A DNA stretch of 64,000 nt, from positions 1 to 64,000 of the forward strand of contig RAPG01000012.1 in assembly GCA_005239165.1 (NCBI GenBank), in the 5' to 3' direction. The position numbers and the translations under genes were made by a program. A model generated the notes under the pieces. The model did not search any database and had not been told where the DNA came from. It saw nothing but the letters and a program-made list of their open reading frames with translations. Every line of letters starts with the position of its first letter. Positions within the stretch are counted from its first letter, which is position 1. This document shows positions 8,137 to 17,169 of the stretch, piece by piece. Source of the stretch: Allopusillimonas ginsengisoli. GTDB taxonomy: Bacteria; Pseudomonadota; Gammaproteobacteria; Burkholderiales; Burkholderiaceae_B.

Positions 8137-9957
8137 ATGAGTGCTTCCTCCTCTCCTGATGTCGTGCAGGCTGGTGGGCATAGCCGCGTTCTCACGGTCA
8201 CCGGGCTGGCCGTACAGATTGCCGGTGAGGCAGGCGTCAACCAGGCCGTAAAGTCGCTGCAACTGGCTATTTCTCGTGGTGAAACCTTTGCCCTAGTGGG
8301 CGAGTCGGGCTGTGGCAAGAGCATGACGGCGCTGGCGCTTTTGCGTCTGCTGCCAGAGGCAGGGCGTATTGCTGCCGGCAATATATATTTGGGCGATGTT
8401 GAGCTAAATACCTTGTCTGAGCAGCGCATGCGCGCCATTCGGGGCGGGCAAATCGGCATTATCTTTCAGGAGCCATCAACCAGCCTGAACCCGGTCATGA
8501 CGATAGGGCAGCAAATGGTAGAAACTTTGCGCGCTCACACGACCTATCGCGGCAAGGCGCTGGCTGAGCGTGCAGGGTGGTGGCTGGACCGGGTTGGCAT
8601 TCCGGATGCGGTAAATCGCCTTAATGATTACCCATTCCAGTTCTCGGGCGGGCAAAAGCAGCGCATCATGATTGCGATCGCCCTGGCGGCAGAGCCCAGG
8701 CTGCTGATCGCCGATGAGCCTACCACGGCGCTGGATGTGACGGTACAGGCGCAGATACTTGATTTACTTGCCAGCATCCAGAAAGAAATGGGGCTGGCAA
8801 TTTTGCTCATTACCCATGATCTGGCGGTGGTCAAAAACGTGGCTGATTATGTCGCGCTCATGCGTGACGGCGAAATACTCGAAACCGTGGACGCCGCCAC
8901 ATTTTTTGCGTCGCCCAAACACCCTTATGCTCGCCAGCTGCTCGCCGCCATCCCTACCTTTGCCAAACGCGGACGGCCACTGTCGGCTCCGCCAGAGGCA
9001 GCGGGGCAAAGCGCGGGCGAGGTCATCTCTGGTCAAAGCACAGGCGGGACCATCCAGGCTGATGCAATACACACTACGGCAGATGAAAAATCAGCAACAT
9101 TGTCGGACAATGCCTTGGCCGAAGTTGCGCGGCTTAGCAAAGCAGCGGCTTCCATTACCGGTAAGCCTTTGCTGGTGGTTGAAGGCCTTTCAGTCAGTTA
9201 CGTCAAAAAGCGACGTTTCTGGTCTGCCGGCGATACAGCGGTTGATATCGTAAAAAACGTGTCGTTCGAACTGCACGAGGGCGAGACTCTCGCGCTGCTG
9301 GGCGAATCAGGCTGTGGCAAAACGACGACCGCCAAGGCGTTGTTGCGCCTGTTGGATAAACAGGCGGTGGTTCGTGGTTCGGCCAAGTTTGATGGTGACG
9401 ATATATTGACCGCCAGGCGCAGCGTGTTGCAGCGTCTGCGGCGATCGGTGCAGATTGTGTTTCAAGACCCCTATGCCTCATTGGATCCCCGTATGCTTGT
9501 GGGTGATATTCTTGGCGAAGGCCTGGCTGCTCTGCATCCTGAGCGCTCCCGCACCAAGCGCAGCAACCAGATCCGAGAGTTGCTCGACAGGGTCGGCCTG
9601 CCCAGAGATACGGTAAATCGCTATCCGCATGAGTTCTCGGGTGGTCAGCGCCAGCGCATAGCCATTGCCCGGGCACTGGCGGTAAACCCCAGAGTGCTCA
9701 TCTGCGATGAGCCCACATCGGCGTTAGATGTATCGGTGCAGGCGCAAATTCTAGACTTGTTACAAACGCTGCAGGCTGAGTTCCGTATTGCCTATTTGTT
9801 CATTACGCATAATTTTGGGGTGGTGGAGTATCTGGCAGACCGCATCGCCATCATGCATCAAGGCAGCATTATCGAGATCGGCACGGCCAGCACGGTTCTG
9901 GAGTCGCCAAAGCATGATGAAACCCGACGCTTGCTTGATGCCGTCCCGCGCATTTGA
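8137..9957 (+). CDS. Fused double ATP-binding protein of the peptide-type ABC importer (YejF/DppDF-like)
   Basis: A 606-residue protein with two complete nucleotide-binding domains, each powering uptake through the two upstream permeases. The first domain (about residues 15-280) has Walker A GESGCGKS, signature FSGGQKQR and Walker B LLIADEP; the second (about 345-606) has Walker A GESGCGKT, signature FSGGQRQR and Walker B VLICDEP. Each is followed by the peptide-importer C-terminal segment (SPKHPYARQLLAAIP; SPKHDETRRLLDAVP). The linker about 285-340 is Ala/Ser/Gln-rich. The ATG at 8137 follows a strong AGGAGG. The architecture is that of YejF, so peptide or peptide-like cargo is expected; cargo is not shown by the sequence. 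Confidence 0.93.
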   Translation: MSASSSPDVVQAGGHSRVLTVTGLAVQIAGEAGVNQAVKSLQLAISRGETFALVGESGCGKSMTALALLRLLPEAGRIAAGNIYLGDVELNTLSEQRMRAIRGGQIGIIFQEPSTSLNPVMTIGQQMVETLRAHTTYRGKALAERAGWWLDRVGIPDAVNRLNDYPFQFSGGQKQRIMIAIALAAEPRLLIADEPTTALDVTVQAQILDLLASIQKEMGLAILLITHDLAVVKNVADYVALMRDGEILETVDAATFFASPKHPYARQLLAAIPTFAKRGRPLSAPPEAAGQSAGEVISGQSTGGTIQADAIHTTADEKSATLSDNALAEVARLSKAAASITGKPLLVVEGLSVSYVKKRRFWSAGDTAVDIVKNVSFELHEGETLALLGESGCGKTTTAKALLRLLDKQAVVRGSAKFDGDDILTARRSVLQRLRRSVQIVFQDPYASLDPRMLVGDILGEGLAALHPERSRTKRSNQIRELLDRVGLPRDTVNRYPHEFSGGQRQRIAIARALAVNPRVLICDEPTSALDVSVQAQILDLLQTLQAEFRIAYLFITHNFGVVEYLADRIAIMHQGSIIEIGTASTVLESPKHDETRRLLDAVPRI

Positions 9958-10050
9958 GTCGCTATCTGGGCTTATACTGAGTGTGATAAGGCCGTGGCAC
10001 ACACGTACGCAAGGCCTTGATTTTGGGCTAAGTGCCCACATATAGGCGTT

Positions 10051-10584
10051 ATGACACTTAAAGTTTACGATCTTCAGTGTGACCAGGGCCACGTGTTTGA
10101 AGGCTGGTTTCGCTCTGATGACAATTACGAAGCACAGCGCGCGCGCGGCCTGCTTGTATGCCCTGTATGCGAAAGCAGCAAGGTAGACAAAAAGCTGTCA
10201 GCGCCGAGGCTCAATGTCAGCCATATTCGACGCGAGGCGGCTGGCACGTCGCCGTCGTCCAATTCGGCCTCTGTAGTTAACAACGCGACTTCTGATACCG
10301 CACATTCCGGTAGTTCGCATGAGGCTGGCGCGGTCGCCGTTCCAGTCAGCGCCCAGATGTCGCAGCTACAGGCAGAGATGTTCAGGCAAATTCGTAAGGT
10401 AATCCGCAATACCGAAAACGTAGGTGTACGCTTTGCCGAAGAGGCTCGACGCATGCACGAGGGCGAAGCCCCTGAACGCGCCATCCGGGGTGTAGCCACT
10501 GCCGAAGAGCGCGAGGCTCTTGTGTCTGAAGGGATCGCAGTCATGCCCATCCCTGACTTTCTTGACGATGAGCGCATGCAGTAA
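10051..10584 (+). CDS. DUF1178 family protein
   Basis: A 177-residue soluble protein of the DUF1178 family, function unknown. The conserved N-terminal half has a putative metal-binding arrangement: LQCDQGHVFEGWF, then LLVCPVCESSKVDKKLSAP, giving Cys-x3-His and Cys-x2-Cys. A Ser/Ala-rich linker (about 65-105) precedes a helical C-terminal part with VGVRFAEEARRMHEGEAPERAIRG, also typical of the family. It stands alone, convergent with efp, and shares a bidirectional terminator with it. Confidence 0.88.
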   Translation: MTLKVYDLQCDQGHVFEGWFRSDDNYEAQRARGLLVCPVCESSKVDKKLSAPRLNVSHIRREAAGTSPSSNSASVVNNATSDTAHSGSSHEAGAVAVPVSAQMSQLQAEMFRQIRKVIRNTENVGVRFAEEARRMHEGEAPERAIRGVATAEEREALVSEGIAVMPIPDFLDDERMQ

Positions 10585-10750
10585 TTGCAGTTGCTAAGGT
10601 CGTGCTTTTATGAAGTCGCCAGGCTAACGGTTATACGGGCCAGGATGGCCTTGAACGCGATGGCTTGGGGGCAAGGGCTGCGGGTGCGCGCATTCGCGCC
10701 AGGAAGGTGCCTGGACGCGTTTAATCATGGCTTTTGAAACCCTATGTGTA

Positions 10751-10834
10751 AAAAAACCTTCGCCGCGTGCGCTAACCCTGAATGGCTGGATTAGTACCCA
10801 GCTTTTGGGTTGGCTTATGCGGCGAAGTTTTTTT
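10751..10834. terminator. Bidirectional terminator between DUF1178 and efp
   Basis: An A-run and CCTTCGCCGC at 10751-10766 pair with GCGGCGAAG and a T-run at 10819-10834. The stem ends in U-runs whichever strand is transcribed, as expected between convergent genes. The intervening about 50 bases contain a smaller hairpin around CCCAGCTTTTGGG. Confidence 0.65.
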
Positions 10835-10868
10835 GGCTGAGGCCCTTGATGAAAGGGCCGGGCCGGTA

Positions 10869-11426
10869 TTACATGACGCGGCTGCGGTATTCGCCCGTAC
10901 GCGTGTCGATCTCGATTTTGTCGCCAATATTGCAGAACAGGGGCACAGAAATTTCAGTGCCTGTGCTGAGTTTTGCCGGCTTTAGCACTTTGCCCGAAGT
11001 GTCGCCCTTGACGGCAGGCTCGGTGTAATCAATTTGGCGCACCACAATAGTGGGTAGCTCGAGCGAAATGGCACGGCCTTCGTAGAAGACCACTTCGACC
11101 TGCATGCCTTCTTCGAGATAGTTGAGCGTGTCGCCCATGCTTTCGGCTTCGACTTCGTACTGGTTGTATTCTTCGTCCATGAAGACATACATGGGGTCTG
11201 CGAAGTATGAGTACGTGCACTCTTTTTTGTCGAGCACCACGATCTCAAATTTTTCGTCAGCCTTGTACACCGACTCGCTGCCCGAAGCAGTGAGCAGGTT
11301 TTTGAATTTGAGTTTAACGACGGCCGAGTTGCGGCCAGACTTGTTTAATTCTGCCTTCAGCACCACCAGTGGGTCGTTGCCGACCATGATGACATTGCCG
11401 ACACGCAGTTCTTGTGCGGTTTTCAT
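10869..11426 (-). CDS. efp: Elongation factor P
   Basis: A 185-residue EF-P, which enters the ribosome between the P and E sites to relieve stalling at polyproline. The three OB-like domains have the usual length. The tip of the first domain reads LNKSGRNSAV, with Arg at position 32 where E. coli has the lysine modified by EpmA. Arg32 is the residue rhamnosylated by EarP in Pseudomonas and Neisseria, and earP lies just upstream on the same strand. The C-terminal domain has the conserved VPLFCNIGDKIEIDTRTGEY. The gene follows earP by 94 bases. Confidence 0.97.
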   Translation of the reverse strand: MKTAQELRVGNVIMVGNDPLVVLKAELNKSGRNSAVVKLKFKNLLTASGSESVYKADEKFEIVVLDKKECTYSYFADPMYVFMDEEYNQYEVEAESMGDTLNYLEEGMQVEVVFYEGRAISLELPTIVVRQIDYTEPAVKGDTSGKVLKPAKLSTGTEISVPLFCNIGDKIEIDTRTGEYRSRVM

Positions 11427-11520
11427 AGGTTTTTAATACTCCGGGGGTTGCTTGCTCCGCCAGATAACGTCGCGGGCCGGAGCGTGGCTTGCAAAGCCTG
11501 ACATTTTATCCTTTTCAGGA

Positions 11521-12633
11521 CTATTTCGCTTTGACACTATATTTCAGGCAAAAATCCACCAGTGAGGAGGCCAAGTCTGGCTGACTGGCCAGCTTATCAG
11601 ACCAGCGTGCACTCTGGGTTTTCCACGCGTTCCAGCCATTGCCTTGCAAGGCCTGGCTCATTGCCGGCGCGAAACAGGCGATGTTGCCGTCGTTCCAGTG
11701 TCTGATGGCCTGCTGCACCATCCCTGAGAAAGGTGAGCATGCCAGCCATGCGTCCAGCTTGTGCAGATGCGCTTCGTCATCTTGCGGATAAATATGCCAG
11801 AGCAGCGGCTTGCCAGCCCATAGCGCCCGCACCAGCGAATCTTCGCCACGTACGCAATTCAGGTCACAGCTCCAGAGCAGCCGGTCAAAATCGTGCTGAC
11901 TGACAAAGGGTATTTCTTGTACGTCTATTTGTCCGTGTCTGCCGCGCGCCAGCCCGGGGCACACGCCTGCCGGCACCAGCACGAGCGCTTCGCGACCGCT
12001 GGCTTGCAGGGCGGAAAGCAATTGGGTCGCGGGGGCGTTGGCATAGCAGAAAAGCATGATGAGCAGTGCACCCGTATCAACGGAAGCAATTGACGTGGAA
12101 GCAACCCGCAGATCGCGCAACAGCTCAGCTCGGGCCTGGGGGTTGGTCTGCCACGCATCACGCTCTGCAGTCAGACCGTCTTCACGTAAAAGCCCGCCCG
12201 TGCCGGGTGTAAACCCTGGAAAGAAAAACGCTTTGCGCACGCCACTGGCTTGTGGAGAGGGCAAAGCATGGAATGACTCGACCCACGGTTCGGCACTGAG
12301 GTATTCGAGGTTAATCCACAGGGTGCCAGCAAGCGCCATTTTTTGAATGAAGTCTGCAGGCGGGTCGCATGCAAAGGCTTCGATGACGACCTGTTGCGGC
12401 TCGGGCAGCGGCATGTGAGCAACCCAATGCAGCACGCGTACGCGCTCTATGGTTTGCTGCGCTGCGCCGGAGCTTACGGCGGGCTCGATGCGGGCGAAGC
12501 TGTGCAGGTCATCGACCCAAAGCCTGACGTCATGCGTAAGTGCCAGCTGACGAGACAGGCGCCAACACACACCGATATCGCCAAAATTGTCGATGACCCG
12601 GCAGAAAATATCGAATGAAAGCCGGCGCGGCAT
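11521..12633 (-). CDS. earP: EF-P arginine rhamnosyltransferase EarP
   Basis: A 370-residue GT-B inverting glycosyltransferase that transfers rhamnose from dTDP-rhamnose to Arg32 of EF-P. The N-terminal signature FCRVIDNFGDIGVCWRLSRQL carries the two aspartates (D15, D19 here) that match the catalytic pair described in EarP. The C-terminal nucleotide-sugar site is seen as VRGEDSLVRALWAGKPLLWHIYPQ (R262, E264, D265). Its start lies 9 bases after the DUF2863 stop, so the two are probably translationally coupled, and efp follows. Presence of EarP matches the Arg32 form of EF-P in the same cluster. Confidence 0.95.
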   Translation of the reverse strand: MPRRLSFDIFCRVIDNFGDIGVCWRLSRQLALTHDVRLWVDDLHSFARIEPAVSSGAAQQTIERVRVLHWVAHMPLPEPQQVVIEAFACDPPADFIQKMALAGTLWINLEYLSAEPWVESFHALPSPQASGVRKAFFFPGFTPGTGGLLREDGLTAERDAWQTNPQARAELLRDLRVASTSIASVDTGALLIMLFCYANAPATQLLSALQASGREALVLVPAGVCPGLARGRHGQIDVQEIPFVSQHDFDRLLWSCDLNCVRGEDSLVRALWAGKPLLWHIYPQDDEAHLHKLDAWLACSPFSGMVQQAIRHWNDGNIACFAPAMSQALQGNGWNAWKTQSARWSDKLASQPDLASSLVDFCLKYSVKAK

Positions 12634-12642
12634 GAGTGCAGA

Positions 12643-13845
12643 CTAATGAAACTTAATGGGATCGAGGTCGGTTTCTTCTGGAAGCTCGGGATGCAGCATT
12701 TCACCCAGCGGGTTAGGGAAGTAAGGTGCACCGCAGTCGTCGCAGAATTCCACCGAATACAGCCCGGGCAGCCGGCGCACATCGCTGATGCCAAGCCCTT
12801 TAAGCAGGGTGGTGATTTCCTCAGGCATGTCGACGTCGCCGTTTTCCATGCCTTCATTGGCTGCTTCTTCTTTGCTGAGCACAGGCCAGATGCAGCCGTA
12901 GATAACTTCGTTGCTGTTGCGGGTGCTGAAACCGACGCGATACTCTTCGGTTACGCTTTCACCACAGCCCGCAATGACGGCACGCAACTCGGTGCCAGGC
13001 ACCTGGATTGCATTCTGCAACCAGGTTACTGCAGCCTTGAGGGCCAGCGGTCGTATGCGACGGTCTGCTTCACGGCTGTTTACATAATAGGCATCTGGCT
13101 GCAGGTATTCGACCTGGCAGCCGGTAAATGTAGTGGCCAGAATATGGCCGGCGGCCTTGATCCAGTGGTCGCGGCAGCTCTCGCGGCTGGGGTAGCCGTC
13201 GTCGCTCTGGCGCACTTGCCATTGAAACAGTGGCTGTCCACGGGGAACCGTTATAACGCCGACCAAAAATCGTGCGTCTGCCAGCATGCCTTCATTATCT
13301 CCATGGTCACGCAGTGTGCAGGGCTCTGACGGTTTTCCGAGCGCTTCAAGGGCGAGGCGCTGCGTCCAGACGCGGGTTTCATGAAATGTTTGCGGCATCT
13401 GGTCGAAGCTCACCAACGCCGGGATGATGGCAAGCCTGGCGGCGGGAGCAGTAATGTGCTCTTGCAGGGCGTTGAGCAGGGCTTCGCGCTGGCTTTTGAT
13501 CAGTTTGATGCCCGGTAGCTGATAACGCGTCCACGCGACCAGTGGCGCAGAGAACAACAAGGCGTCATGCTCCACACCATCTATGAGTACCGTGGTGGAT
13601 TCGGACTGCGTCTCGGCCTGTTCAACGAGGATCTCATACGCCCCTGAATCGGTGGCAATAAGATGATCGAGCGTGTTCTCAACGGTTTTGTTCTTTCTGC
13701 CCAGCAAGAGCTTGTTGAGAACAAGATTTAACTCGTGTTCCCAATAGTCGTCTTCCAGGCGGCTGCCCGAGTGTGACAGGGCGGTCGTGAGTGAAAGCAG
13801 GCGTTGTGCAACTTTGGAAAGGCGGGAAGGGGAGGGTGCAGACAT
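12643..13845 (-). CDS. DUF2863 family protein
   Basis: A 400-residue soluble protein of the DUF2863 family, found mainly in betaproteobacteria and of unknown function. The N-terminus is helical (RLSKVAQRLLSLTTALSHSGSRLEDDYWE), and the C-terminus has a CDDCGAPYFPNPLGEMLHPELPEE segment with paired cysteines that might bind a metal. The ATG at 13845 is preferred; the open frame extends to 13923, but that leader lacks family character and overlaps the acnB terminator. It is first in a DUF2863-earP-efp run, which makes a role near translation possible but unproven. Confidence 0.8.
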   Translation of the reverse strand: MSAPSPSRLSKVAQRLLSLTTALSHSGSRLEDDYWEHELNLVLNKLLLGRKNKTVENTLDHLIATDSGAYEILVEQAETQSESTTVLIDGVEHDALLFSAPLVAWTRYQLPGIKLIKSQREALLNALQEHITAPAARLAIIPALVSFDQMPQTFHETRVWTQRLALEALGKPSEPCTLRDHGDNEGMLADARFLVGVITVPRGQPLFQWQVRQSDDGYPSRESCRDHWIKAAGHILATTFTGCQVEYLQPDAYYVNSREADRRIRPLALKAAVTWLQNAIQVPGTELRAVIAGCGESVTEEYRVGFSTRNSNEVIYGCIWPVLSKEEAANEGMENGDVDMPEEITTLLKGLGISDVRRLPGLYSVEFCDDCGAPYFPNPLGEMLHPELPEETDLDPIKFH

Positions 13846-13916
13846 ACCGGAGATATAAAGCGGGTGGGTGAATGTGTAGTGTACCCTCGATCGTCCGGCA
13901 CCATGTAGACCGGGAT

Positions 13917-13948
13917 ACAACAAACCCCGCCGGGGCGGGGTTTGTTGT
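13917..13948 (-). terminator. Terminator of acnB
   Basis: A long perfect inverted repeat with a GC-rich core (ACCCCGCC / GGCGGGGT) flanked by ACAACAA and TTGTTGT. On the minus strand it follows the acnB stop by 15 bases and ends in a T-rich tail. It separates acnB from the DUF2863 operon. Confidence 0.8.
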
Positions 13949-13963
13949 CGGGCAAAACTACGC

Positions 13964-16549
13964 TTAGATGCCTACGGAATCGGCGATCTCTTTGAAATCT
14001 TCGATTTGATCGAAGTTCATGTAGCGATAGATCTGGTCGCTGCTGGCATCAAGAATGCCCATGTCGGCCAGATACTCTTGGCGGGTTGGAATGCGACCCA
14101 GACGTGAGCAGATGGCGGCCAGCTCGGCAGATCCCAGAAAGACGTTAGCGTTTTTGCCAAGTCGGTTGGGGAAGTTGCGTGTGCTGGTGGACATGACGGT
14201 AGCGCCTTCGCGTACTTGTGCCTGGTTACCCATGCACAGCGAGCAGCCGGGCATTTCCATGCGTGCACCCGCAGTACCCAGTACACCGTAGTGGCCTTCT
14301 TCGCTAAGCTGCTTGGCGTCCATTTTGGTGGGAGGGGCCACCCACAATTTGGTGGGTATGTCGCGCTTGCCTTCGAGCAGCTTGGAAGCGGCACGGAAGT
14401 GACCAATGTTGGTCATGCAACTGCCGATGAACACCTCGTCAATGGCGGTGCCAGCCACATCGGACAGCGTCTTGACGTCGTCGGGGTCGTTGGGGCAGGC
14501 AACAATGGGTTCGATGATCTCGTCCATGTTGATTTCGATGACGGCAGCGTATTCGGCGTCGGCATCGGATTCAAGCAATTGCGGGTCGGCCAGCCAGGCT
14601 TCCATGGCTTTGATGCGACGTGCCAGGCTGCGTTCGTCTTCGTAGCCGTTAGCGATCATCCATTTGAGCAGCGTAATGTTGCTGTTGATGTATTCGATAA
14701 TGGGTTCTTTGTTCAGGCGCACTGTGCAGCCTGCCGCCGAGCGCTCGGCCGAAGCGTCGGTGAGTTCGAAAGCCTGTTCGATTTTGAGATTGGGCAGGCC
14801 TTCGATTTCGAGAATGCGGCCCGAGAAAATGTTTTTCTTGCCCTGTGTTTCGACGGTAAGCAGATCGTTTTTGATGGCGTACAGCGGAATGGCATTGACC
14901 AGGTCGCGCAAGGTAACGCCAGGCTGCAGTTTGCCTTTGAACCGCACAAGCACAGACTCAGGCATATCAAGTGGCATGACACCCGTGGCGGCCGCAAAGG
15001 CAACCAGACCCGATCCGGCCGGAAAGCTGATGCCTATGGGGAAACGGGTGTGGGAGTCGCCGCCGGTACCAACGGTATCGGGCAGCAGCATACGGTTAAG
15101 CCAGGAGTGAATAATGCCGTCGCCGGGGCGCAGGGACACGCCGCCTCGAGTACTGATGAAATTGGGCAGTTCGTGGTGTGTTTTTACGTCTACAGGCTTG
15201 GGGTAGGCGGCAGTGTGGCAGAACGACTGCATGACCAGATCAGCCGAAAAGCCCAGACAGGCCAGATCTTTGAGTTCGTCACGGGTCATGGGGCCGGTGG
15301 TGTCCTGGCTGCCCACAGAGGTCATGCGGGGCTCGCAGTAGGTGCCTGGGCGCACGCCCTTGCCTTCAGGCAGACCGCAAGCGCGGCCGACCATTTTTTG
15401 AGCCAGTGTGTAACCCTTGTTGGTGTCAGCTGGATTATGGGGCAGGCGGAACAGATCAGAGGTTGGCAGGCCCAGCGCTTCGCGCGCCTTGGCTGTCAGG
15501 CCTCGACCGATAATAAGTGGAATGCGGCCACCGGCGCGTGCTTCGTCAAACAGGACTTCTGACTTGACCTGGAACTCGGCGATGACTTTGCCGTCTTTGA
15601 GTGCCTTGCCTTCATAAGGGCGCAGTTCTATGACGTCGCCCATTTCCATTTGCGACACGTCGAGCTCGATAGGCAGGGCGCCGGCATCTTCCATGGTGTT
15701 GTAGAAGATAGGGGCAATTTTGTTGCCCAGGCACACACCACCGAAGCGCTTGTTGGGCACGTAGGGGATATCCTGGCCGGTATGCCACAGTACTGAGTTG
15801 GTGGCCGACTTGCGCGAGGAGCCCGTACCGACCACGTCACCCACATAGGCAACCAGATGGCCTTTTTCTTTGAGGCCTTCTATGAATTTGATGGGGCCGA
15901 TTTTGCCGGGTTCTTCTGGCTCGATACCAGGACGCGGATTTTTGAGCATGGCCAGCGCGTGCAGCGGAATATCGGGGCGGCTCCAGGCGTCAGGGGCAGG
16001 GGAGAGGTCGTCGGTGTTGGTTTCGCCGCTGACCTTGAAAACGGTAAGTGTCAGGCTTTCAGGGACTTCGGGGCGGCTGGTGAACCATTCGGCATCAGCC
16101 CAGCTTTGCAGAATTTCGCTGGCGTATTTGTTGCCCTTGTCGGCTTTTTCTTTGATGTCGTGGAAGGCATCGAAAACCAGCAATGTTTTCTTGAGTGCCT
16201 CGGCGGCGACAGGTGCCAGTGCTTCGTTATCGAGTAACTCGATAAGTGGGCTGATGTTGTAGCCCCCAAGCATGGTGCCCAGTAGTTCAGTGGCGTGTTT
16301 TGCATCGATGAGGGCACAGGTTTCTTTGCCCAGGGTGATGGCGGCAAGGTACGAGGCCTTGACTTTGGCAGCGTCGTCTACGCCTGCGGGCACACGGTGG
16401 GTGAACAGGTCGACCAGGAATTGTTCTTCACCGGCCGGAGGTGCTTTTAACAGCTCTATGAGGTCGGCAGTTTGTTCGGCGGTGAGCGGGAGGGGGGGGA
16501 TGCCTGACGCAGCACGTTCGGCCGCATGTTGGCGATAGGATTCAAGCAT
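13964..16549 (-). CDS. acnB: Aconitate hydratase B (bifunctional aconitase / 2-methylisocitrate dehydratase)
   Basis: An 861-residue aconitase of the B type, converting citrate to isocitrate through cis-aconitate. It begins with the HEAT-like domain unique to AcnB (MLESYRQHAAERAASGIPPLPLTAEQ), followed by the swivel domain placed before the catalytic core (DDLSPAPDAWSRPDIPLHALAM; GTGSSRKSATNSVLW). The [4Fe-4S] cysteines are seen in VFIGSCMTNIGHF and in EMPGCSLCMGNQ. AcnB of enterobacteria also hydrates 2-methylaconitate, which would link it to the nearby methylcitrate genes. It is a single-gene unit with its own promoter, operator and terminator. Confidence 0.97.
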   Translation of the reverse strand: MLESYRQHAAERAASGIPPLPLTAEQTADLIELLKAPPAGEEQFLVDLFTHRVPAGVDDAAKVKASYLAAITLGKETCALIDAKHATELLGTMLGGYNISPLIELLDNEALAPVAAEALKKTLLVFDAFHDIKEKADKGNKYASEILQSWADAEWFTSRPEVPESLTLTVFKVSGETNTDDLSPAPDAWSRPDIPLHALAMLKNPRPGIEPEEPGKIGPIKFIEGLKEKGHLVAYVGDVVGTGSSRKSATNSVLWHTGQDIPYVPNKRFGGVCLGNKIAPIFYNTMEDAGALPIELDVSQMEMGDVIELRPYEGKALKDGKVIAEFQVKSEVLFDEARAGGRIPLIIGRGLTAKAREALGLPTSDLFRLPHNPADTNKGYTLAQKMVGRACGLPEGKGVRPGTYCEPRMTSVGSQDTTGPMTRDELKDLACLGFSADLVMQSFCHTAAYPKPVDVKTHHELPNFISTRGGVSLRPGDGIIHSWLNRMLLPDTVGTGGDSHTRFPIGISFPAGSGLVAFAAATGVMPLDMPESVLVRFKGKLQPGVTLRDLVNAIPLYAIKNDLLTVETQGKKNIFSGRILEIEGLPNLKIEQAFELTDASAERSAAGCTVRLNKEPIIEYINSNITLLKWMIANGYEDERSLARRIKAMEAWLADPQLLESDADAEYAAVIEINMDEIIEPIVACPNDPDDVKTLSDVAGTAIDEVFIGSCMTNIGHFRAASKLLEGKRDIPTKLWVAPPTKMDAKQLSEEGHYGVLGTAGARMEMPGCSLCMGNQAQVREGATVMSTSTRNFPNRLGKNANVFLGSAELAAICSRLGRIPTRQEYLADMGILDASSDQIYRYMNFDQIEDFKEIADSVGI

Positions 16550-16597
16550 GGTGCATGCCCTTTATCGATGAATGGTAAGAGTATGTTTTATGTGGCT

Positions 16598-16627
16598 ATT
16601 GTAGAAGCAAATGGTGCGCTGAAGCAA
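16598..16627 (-). promoter_or_regulatory. Predicted sigma-70 promoter of acnB
   Basis: On the minus strand a -35-like TTGCTT (16622-16627) and a -10-like TACAAT (16598-16603) are separated by 18 bases, about 50 bases before the acnB ATG. The palindromic element at 16630-16650 ends two bases upstream of the -35. Prediction by eye. Confidence 0.5.
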
Positions 16628-16629
16628 AT

Positions 16630-16650
16630 GTCTTATATCTTATATAAGAC
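16630..16650. promoter_or_regulatory. Palindromic operator of acnB, identical to that of mdh
   Basis: A 21-bp element, GTCTTATAT and ATATAAGAC separated by CTT, with a nested perfect palindrome TCTTATATAAGA. The identical 21 bases occur at 31616-31636 upstream of mdh, with the same spacing to the -35. A partial further half-site (ATAAGAC) follows at 16651-16657. The HutC-type GntR regulator at 31752 is the likeliest binder (inference). Confidence 0.7.
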
Positions 16651-16787
16651 ATAAGACTGACAAGTGTTGGATACACACCAAGTTGCAAGTGGCGCATATG
16701 GAAATTGCTGTTCTCTTATGGGCGCATCGTGCTGAGACGACGGCTCACGCCTATGCGGTCACGCTGCATAGTTAGGCGTGGCTGCGT

Positions 16788-17063
16788 TCAGACCACCAGG
16801 TCTTTGTATTCAGGATGGCGCTTGATGTATGCGGCAACGTACGAGCACATGGGCCGCACCTTGAGGGCTTGTTCTGTCGCCATCTCAAGTGCGGCTTGGG
16901 TCAGGTCGCCGGCGATGCCCCGCCCACCAACTGCTTCGGGCACACCCGTATGAGTAATTGTCATAACCCCGTTCTGCAGCTCATAGTCTTGAACAGAAAG
17001 AATGCCGTCTTCAGTCCATTCAAAACGGCTTTGGGCGGCGTTGTGTTCTATGGCGCGACTCAT
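16788..17063 (-). CDS. GNAT-fold N-acetyltransferase, NATD1/YjdJ type
   Basis: A 91-residue minimal GNAT protein. The acetyl-CoA loop is seen as VPEAVGGRGIAGDLTQAAL, followed by the conserved RPMCSYVAAYIKRHPEYKDLV with the cysteine common in this small subfamily. Substrate is unknown. The ATG at 17063 is the only good start. It stands between acnB and a small membrane-protein gene on the same strand, about 100 bases from the latter. Confidence 0.85.
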   Translation of the reverse strand: MSRAIEHNAAQSRFEWTEDGILSVQDYELQNGVMTITHTGVPEAVGGRGIAGDLTQAALEMATEQALKVRPMCSYVAAYIKRHPEYKDLVV

Positions 17064-17169
17064 GTCAATGGATCCTTTTGATGTTGATTGTGCATACGGC
17101 GGGGAGGGTTTTAGTAGCCAAAGGCAAGGTGTGTGCCATTAGCGCGCTAATGGCCCGGACCTGAGTATG

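Noticed and set aside
14216..15562. 448-codon plus-strand frame opposite acnB
   Set aside because: It is the shadow of the acnB coding sequence, with Gly/Phe/His-rich composition and no family features; acnB is certain.
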